A program made the position numbers and the translations under genes. The notes under the pieces are model-generated. The model ran no database searches. It was not told the origin of the DNA and saw only the letters and a program-made list of their open reading frames with translations. 64,000 nt of DNA, taken from assembly GCA_030248225.1 (NCBI GenBank), contig JASANE010003464.1:1-64000 (forward strand). The letters run 5' to 3'. Shown here piece after piece: positions 57,560 through 64,000 of this stretch. The stretch is from Trileptium ribeirensis. Taxonomy: Eukaryota; Nematoda; Enoplea; Enoplida; Thoracostomopsidae. Within the stretch, counting starts at the first letter, position 1. Each line of letters opens with the position of its first letter.

Positions 57560-57957
57560 GGTCCATAAATAAATACAGAACAAGTCGCAACTATCGTTAG
57601 CATTAGTTTAAATTCAATCAACATGTATCGCGCTAGCTAGTTAATCAGAAAATAAGAAGAATTAAGAAGGCAGAAATCAATAAGTCACCAACACTCTGGT
57701 GTTTCGTGGAATAATAGGCGAAACTATTGCCTTATGAAAGTAAAAGCAACAAATAACAAGCAACAAAGGTCCATAAATAAATACAGAACAAGTCGCAACT
57801 ATCGTTAGCATTAGTTTAAATTCAATCAACATGTATCGCGCTAGCTAGTTAATCAGAAAATAAGAAGAATTAAGAAGGCAGAAATCAATAAGTCACCAAC
57901 ACTTTGGTGTTTCGTGGAATCATAGGCGAAACTATTGCCTTATGAAAGTAAAAGTAA
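57560..57957. repeat. 208-bp tandem duplication
   Basis: Two copies starting GGTCCATAAATAAATACAGA at 57560 and 57768, differing by very few bases (CTCTGG against CTTTGG, AATAATAGG against AATCATAGG). The second copy ends at ~57957. Each contains hairpins such as AACACTCTGGTGTT and AGGCGAAACTATTGCCT. Recent local duplication. Confidence 0.95.
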
Positions 57958-58429
57958 CATAGCCGACGAGGTTTCAATTAGCTTCATCGAAAGTCACCTA
58001 ACCCCGACAAAGGCTTGCTCAAGACTGAATCGAAAACTAAAAACTGGGCTAACATTAAGTTAGTTAACAAACTACAACAGTGCTAATTATGCAAATTAGC
58101 ACTGAAACAAGAAACACGAAAACAAAAAGAAACCAAAACCACGGAAGAAAAAGGAGGGAGGGATATAATAAATTGGTGAACAACCCTGTCGGGCTGGCCC
58201 TTTTCACATCTACAGATCTTTCAAAATTTTACTAAAATACCGGCACCTGCCTCCACTCAAACCTTGTTACTCCATGTCGTCCTTGCTGTGGCTTGTAAAC
58301 GCAGTAATTCCGACTTAATACGTATGGCACTCGTCTCGTTAAATCTGTTGTGCCTAGCTATGTAGTTATTGAATAAATATAAAATATATTAAAACATATA
58401 ATTACAAAAATTCGCACATACACATATAC
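57958..58429. other. Gene-free stretch
   Basis: No recognised gene or repeat. AT-rich. Confidence 0.5.
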
Positions 58430-59120
58430 CCTCCAAAATTTAAATTTATCATCTAAAAATTATCCAAAATACACTTTTTCATTTCAAACGCCCTATTTCC
58501 TAACCCTTATCCTATATTTATTACCCCTCTTTCATCCCAAGTAAAATTAAATTAAATTCCATTTTTAATTAATTTCCTACTTTTTCAATCAAAATTCAAA
58601 CCACCCTTTCTCCCCCAAAAACTTAACCAATGTCCCTAAAATTTTTATATCGTTTTCCCACAACTATAACTATTCACATATTTAACCCTCTCCTTTCCCA
58701 TATTCTTATTTCCCATAAATTTACCTTTCCTTAAAATTCCCATTTCTCCCCATTTTTCAATTTTTCAAACATCTCCCATTTACTTCAGACCTCACACATG
58801 TTATTCAAATTTTAATAACCTTTTCCCTAACCATATAAATTTATATATCTTACCCACTCCTTTCCCATCTTTTTAGTTTTTATAAATTTTACATTTTTCT
58901 ATCTCAATATTCTCCAATTTTTCTTTTGTATTTTTCATACACCTCCCACTCATTCAAAACTCACTCCCACTTACCAAATTTATAATTCCAACTCCCATAC
59001 CTACCCCCTTTAACATATTAAAATTTTACTCATAACCTCTCCCTACTTTTCCCAAACCACACTCCAAATTTCAACTCTTTTTCCAAAAATTTCCCATTTC
59101 AAATTTACCACTAAATTCCC
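58430..59120. other. G-depleted tract
   Basis: About 690 bp with only around ten G on the plus strand, dominated by A, T and C runs such as CCCTCTCCTTTCCC. Unlike the blocks at 41.7-46.3 kb it keeps a normal share of T and no long homopolymers, so it may be genuine strand-biased DNA. No coding content. Confidence 0.7.
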
Positions 59121-60439
59121 CCTTAATAAATCAATAATATATATTAAATATATACAATATTATATCATTATTTTAGTGCGTAGAGCGCATACGATACGGA
59201 GTACCGTTTATTTGCCGGCTTGGCGTTGTGAATATTCGAAAATAATTTACTCGTTACAATATGTTAATGATGGATGAGTTTTGGTATGATGATTAATTAT
59301 GTTTTGAAGTTACAGTGGGTGACTTAGCTAGTTTTTGTCGACGTGTAATGAGAGATATAATTTTATGCTCTGGTGGACGATACTTTGTTTTCGGGTTCAC
59401 ACTTCTGACTGCGATGGTTAATTAGAAAGGATATAAGTTTTACACCGTAATTCGAAAGTGTCGTAGCTATAGGTTTTGGTAATTTTCATTTTTTACTCGC
59501 AACTACAAAAATGAATGTTTACTTTCTTATTTGTTTCGATTTTAAGACTGATGCGCTCCCTAGCGAGATATATGTGTAAAAGTAGAATTTAATTATTCAT
59601 GATTCAGTATTTCTTTTCGAGACGTTTTATCTGATATTTGGTTGATCATGATGCGTTGATTAAGAGAGGTCCGCGAGCTTTCTCGGAATTGGTAAAACGG
59701 TGTAACACAAATAAAATGTATTTCATTTAAAACCTTCATCAGCATCGTTCATGCTCGACAGTGTTTGCCCCAAACTATTGTCAATTTACGGTGTTCTGGA
59801 TTGTAAATATTTACTGGATGGATCCTGTTTATTTATATTTTCGGGCGTTGGTTGCGACGCTAGTAGTGTGTTTCACAGAACGCAAAATAGCTGCTAAACA
59901 GAAGTAAGCGAATCGTATACTAGCTATCGTTCGCATCTTAGAGTGTCGTTTTGGAGTACGTAGAACCAATCGTAATTAGTCACGCCTCGTCGTTAGCTAG
60001 CTGCCGTGCAGTGACCAAGCTGTTTGATCTATGGTGTTTGACTCTGGCTGTCGGATTAGAACTGCTTATACTTTGTAATTACTCGATGATGAATTATTGT
60101 GTAATAATGGAGGGCCATTAATACTGTGTTAACGGATGGAAACCGTGAAGTGTTCTGAAAGATAATTTGAAGTTAAAATACTGGTAGTGTTGTCGATTAG
60201 GCAAGCGCTATACTTGAATGTTGGACTGTCGAGCGTTTTCGCGTGTAAGTATTATCGGCTACACCATTCTGGAACAGCTGCAAGGTTGGCCCTCCGTTAA
60301 TTTAATTAACAAAGATTCGTGATAACCCGGATGTTATTGACTTCAATTCGGAAGAGCGTGATAAAACCTTATTGATAAATCTTCAAGCTAGTACATTTGT
60401 AGGTTCCATACCGGAAATTGGAAAAGCCTCTGAATTTCC
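59121..60439. other. Gene-free stretch
   Basis: Mixed-composition non-coding sequence with no motif recognised. Possible retroelement LTR sequence toward the right end, upstream of the repeat at 60440, but no second copy in the window supports this. Confidence 0.45.
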
Positions 60440-60625
60440 ACCACTTTACTAGCACGCTAGGCCACGATCTCGCGCACCAAAGCTACTAACGTATAAAGTT
60501 ATTTGGTGGTCGACATCATAATTGAGTGTACAGTTTTTTGTGTGTTATAGTAGCCCCTGGGGTTAGTAGCGCCGCGTGAGCACGAAGTTACAATGCCGTC
60601 CAAAAAAAGTATAAGCTCCGACATG
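60440..60625. repeat. Dispersed LTR/leader-like repeat, second copy
   Basis: Partner of 5858-6040: shared TATTTGGTGG, TGTGTTATAGTAGC, GGGGTTAG and AGCTCCGACA in the same order and strand, with substantial divergence. Confidence 0.65.
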
Positions 60626-60839
60626 GTGGCCATGACGAAGCCAATGCTGATCCTGTGAAGATGCTGTTGGTACGCTTGCCGGATTGGTTTGTGGTTAGTG
60701 GTGATATACATCTGCATTTTCTTAGTGTTAATTTTTGCGCGTTACAGCACGGAGTTGTGAGTGTCCTATAGCTGTAATTCGTCGTTCACGTTTATTTCTA
60801 TGCAGCAACTGCTCACCATAGCCAGTATGGTCACAACAG

Positions 60840-61140
60840 TTGCACGCATCTGAAATCGAGTGCAATGGAAATATCAGATGCATACTTCGTGCAATGGTTA
60901 TAACCTCAGCTCCCATGAGTGCAAAAAACATAATCATTGCACGCGCCTATGCGTTGGCAATGTCCATTGCAATCACATCGTGCATTGGACGATACTATTG
61001 CATTTGCGTAGGCAATGAAAACACCGGTTCCATTCCAGCGTGCAATGGTTGTCATTATCGCCTCGGTAATAAGTTTTACATTGACACGCTATGGTGCCAT
61101 GATTTGCACCACTGCATGTGTTAGTGCAAGGGTTTTCACA
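60840..61140. repeat. Cluster of TGCAATGG/CCATTGCA motifs
   Basis: TGCAATGG at about 60861, 60890 and 61041, CATTGCA near 60935 and 60964, plus variants TGCATTGG (60979) and ATTGCAT (60995), in both orientations within ~200 bp. There is no fixed period. It may be subterminal motifs of a DNA transposon or a protein-binding cluster. No gene. Confidence 0.5.
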
Positions 61141-64000
61141 AATCCACTCTTTCATGCATTGGTGTATGTATAAGCACAAGCAGCCGCATTTGTTGACGTA
61201 TATGCGTGTGTAGCCTACGTGGTCCTAGGGGTGTTTAGTCCCAACGTAGAATACACACGAAATGCACCAAATATTCCCACAAAATTCTCCACCAAGATGT
61301 CCAATGCTTTATTAACTTTTCCTAATGACTTAATATATCACCACTTATAATGCACACTTTTATTTAGCAAACTACAACCAATTATAACTTTTACACACAT
61401 TAAACACATAAACGGCTGAACAGTACTCACCTTGATCGCGCAGCTTCTGAGGTCGACTGAGGCCCTGCTCTAACTGCGCAACCGCTTAAATAACTTTTCT
61501 AAACCTTATTTCTTGGAACTCAAAAGAATCCTAGTTCTCAAATCTCTCTAACCCGATAATTTTTAATATAATCGCTGCCAACCCGGTTACGAATTCTTAG
61601 AATTGTTAAATTCGCTCTTTAACATAAGTTTTAATTTTTGCGTTAGAGAGACACTTTTTATGAAATTCTCGGAATCCCTAGCTCATAACAGTTTTTGTGA
61701 AAATCCAGCAAAAATACATATACATTTGCGCTAATGTAGCCTAATACTTAAGGCACCCAAAGGCTACACTCAAATTCAATATGTAACCACACTGTAGCGC
61801 TAACACACAAATTTTAAAATTTTGTATCATTTTACACTCTCCTAAAGTTATAATTTTTAAAAACTAATAGAATTCTTATTACCAGAAATGACCTAGTGGA
61901 TGAGGTCCGTAACTCCTTAACGGATGGCCCAATTGTGCCCTAATTTGGTATAGATAATCAACAGCATGCCCTATGGCATTTCGCATTAACATCCACATAT
62001 GCCCAAACCATCCCCCTGCCTAGTTTAACACGATTACTATAGGTCTTCAAAGTTTTATTTTAATGTGATGGGAAAATTGTGATCTCAAAACCATTGCGAT
62101 TTTCTTGCAATTACACATATTACATACGTCTCACACATAATGCACAAAACAAACAACTTACAAACAAAACATTTTACAATCAATTACACCCCGTTCACAT
62201 GTAATGAAGAAGGCAAACAACTGCACACGTATAAAAAACCACTCATGAATTATACAATTGTAAACACACGAAATATAGGTATGTAGTAAACAAAATACAC
62301 AACTAATACATATTACACACAAGGCCTACACTTTCCCACCGTAATTCATGACGTATAGCGGTTATAGATATGACATAAGACAATATGCTTTATACGAGGG
62401 AATTTTTTTTCCACGGCAACACATCGTTACACGTGCACGAATTCTCGAGGATTTGTTTATACCATTGCTTGCTTATAGTGTAATGTTTATTTTGTTTTCG
62501 TAAACTTGAGCCTTTACAAAAACTTTGGAACAATATGTTTTTTGCTAAAATTTCTATATATGCTAAAATTTGTAAAGAGGTAATATATAGGTATGTATAT
62601 ATTTTCAAATCACTTAGTGACGCGTTGTTTATCTGAATTCTTCAAGTAATTTGCAATATTCTTACAAGAGTTATTTGAGGAAATTCTACATGTCGTCCAA
62701 TCCAATAAATCTTCGAAAATACGCCATCGCAAAAAGAATGACAATTCCATGATTGTTTTGTTTTCGTGACAAAAAAGAATGTGTTTTGTCAATACATTCT
62801 AACGTCGCAGACACTAGGTGTTGCTAAATCGGACTTAACCGAAACGATATGTCACTTATGTCACTTTTTCTCATTGTGAAGCATAGGTGTCGATGGTTCG
62901 GCGGTTTCGGCTTAGATAGGGTGGGAGTTAGATTATCAGCGTTGAGGTCGTCGGGATACAGGGGGAAGTCCTCAGGGGTACACCCCCACAGTCCCCAGAG
63001 GACGTCCTACATTTTCGCTAATTTTACCCAAATTTTTACCAATGTTACACCAATTTTTGCTAAAATTTTGCGTCCTACTTGGGTGCACGCGAGGGGAGAG
63101 GTAAATATGGCTTAAGGGGGTACGACCTTTTCGTATATAAAACTTATAAAGTAAAATTAAAGTTCATTGTCGCCAGTAATTGATGCTTCGAACCATTCTT
63201 CCATTTTCATATACAGATATATGTAGACATTCAAAATACATTAGATATGACTGGTGCAACTCAAAGCAAAGATTTTGGGGTGCTGACAGATAATGTATAA
63301 AGTTTCGGCCACCGTAGCATTTTCATCTATCTAATGCCATATCTTATTAAATTTTTAGGTTGCACAGAGAACTCAGCTGTAAGCTGGCTTGTTTGCACAT
63401 CATTTTGGGGCATAGCGGCTCATATTCCAACAATTATTCCGATTACGAGCTCCTCGTATCTGCAATTAAAGGGCCAATTTGTAATTTTATATACCAATTT
63501 TTGATGTTTAAACGAACTTATCAATAACACGTTTGACGTGGAGCTGTGGCTGCAAATAAGAGAAAAGGTAGTAGCATAAGTAGCGAATATATTTCGGCAC
63601 GTAACAATTTGACGAAGGCATTCAACATAAACTACGGTACTAAAAGCTGTTATTAAGAATATAAGAAGTCTGGCTCGGGTAACTTAAATTTATAGAGTAT
63701 CGTAATTGCTAGAGCATAGGCATTATCGAAAATCACCAATGCTGGAAAAGGCATAGCTTTATGAGACATAATAGTTGCTATTTCGGCTCTTCTTAAACAC
63801 ATATGCATGCATATGTTATGCATATTTCCCACCGGTTTAATAAAAGTTACATATACGACAATGCGTTTGATGTAACGGACGAAATTACAAACTGATTATG
63901 TCAATAATAATACAGATGCAAATAACATTAGGGTGCTATACTGCAGGCAAAACTGTCATTGTAGTTACATATGTTGGCGCTGAATAGCAACTATGAAACA
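61141..64000. other. Gene-free AT-rich right end
   Basis: No recognised gene. A slightly GC-richer patch at 62890-63120 (CCCCCACAGTCCCCAGAGG) carries an 88-codon frame without any domain. The rest is AT-rich with short chance frames. Confidence 0.5.

Overview
The window is repeat-dominated DNA from an invertebrate metazoan. Evidence: an AT-rich background, decayed Ty3/gypsy and CR1/L2-like non-LTR retrotransposons, a hAT-type element with an 8-bp target duplication, MITEs, a long satellite array, and no bacterial gene organisation. The species cannot be named from sequence alone. I see no intact conventional host gene and no convincing structural RNA gene; nearly every coding trace is mobile-element derived and broken by stops or frameshifts.

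Layout. 0-6.8 kb: a dispersed repeat, a CR1/L2-like reverse transcriptase relic between two ~375-bp direct repeats, a PHD-finger-like fragment, a tRNA-derived SINE and a gypsy integrase relic. 6.85-15.15 kb: about 15 tandem copies of a ~546-bp satellite. 15.85-22.27 kb: a GC-richer non-coding block packed with perfect short hairpins and ending in a minisatellite; it is probably the 3' LTR or 3' tail of the next element. 22.3-30.97 kb (minus strand): a giant Ty3/gypsy-type element with an unusual order, Env-like fusion glycoprotein, then aspartic protease, reverse transcriptase, RNase H, a long proline-rich/coiled-coil segment, and a C-terminal NADAR domain followed by an SGNH-hydrolase-like domain. 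30.98-32.58 kb: a second, inverted, truncated copy of the same element in which Env tail and protease form one uninterrupted ORF. 32.7-38.5 kb: a MITE, a non-LTR tail, gene-free AT-rich DNA and a small hairpin tandem repeat.

38.9-47.85 kb (minus strand): tandem copies of a ubiquitin-specific-protease (USP)-like gene, the most complete one preceded in frame by the C-terminal end of a Pif1-type helicase. Two blocks here (41.7-43.26 and 45.34-46.35 kb) are almost pure A/C; the first is recognisably a third copy of the USP unit that has lost nearly all its G, so sequencing or assembly error is the likeliest explanation. 47.95-51.3 kb: a MITE, a gypsy Gag-protease relic and a non-LTR tail inserted in N/Q-rich Gag-like sequence. 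51.68-52.93 kb: a 1,248-bp hAT-like element with exact 8-bp target duplications. 53-64 kb: non-coding DNA with LTR-like dispersed repeats, a 208-bp tandem duplication, and C-poor and G-poor tracts.

The most notable content is the NADAR-SGNH module inside a retroelement polyprotein that also places Env upstream of protease. NADAR proteins act on ADP-ribose-linked substrates, including ADP-ribosylated guanine in DNA, so the element may carry its own nucleotide or ADP-ribose processing activity. The second notable case is the Pif1 helicase-USP fusion remnant.
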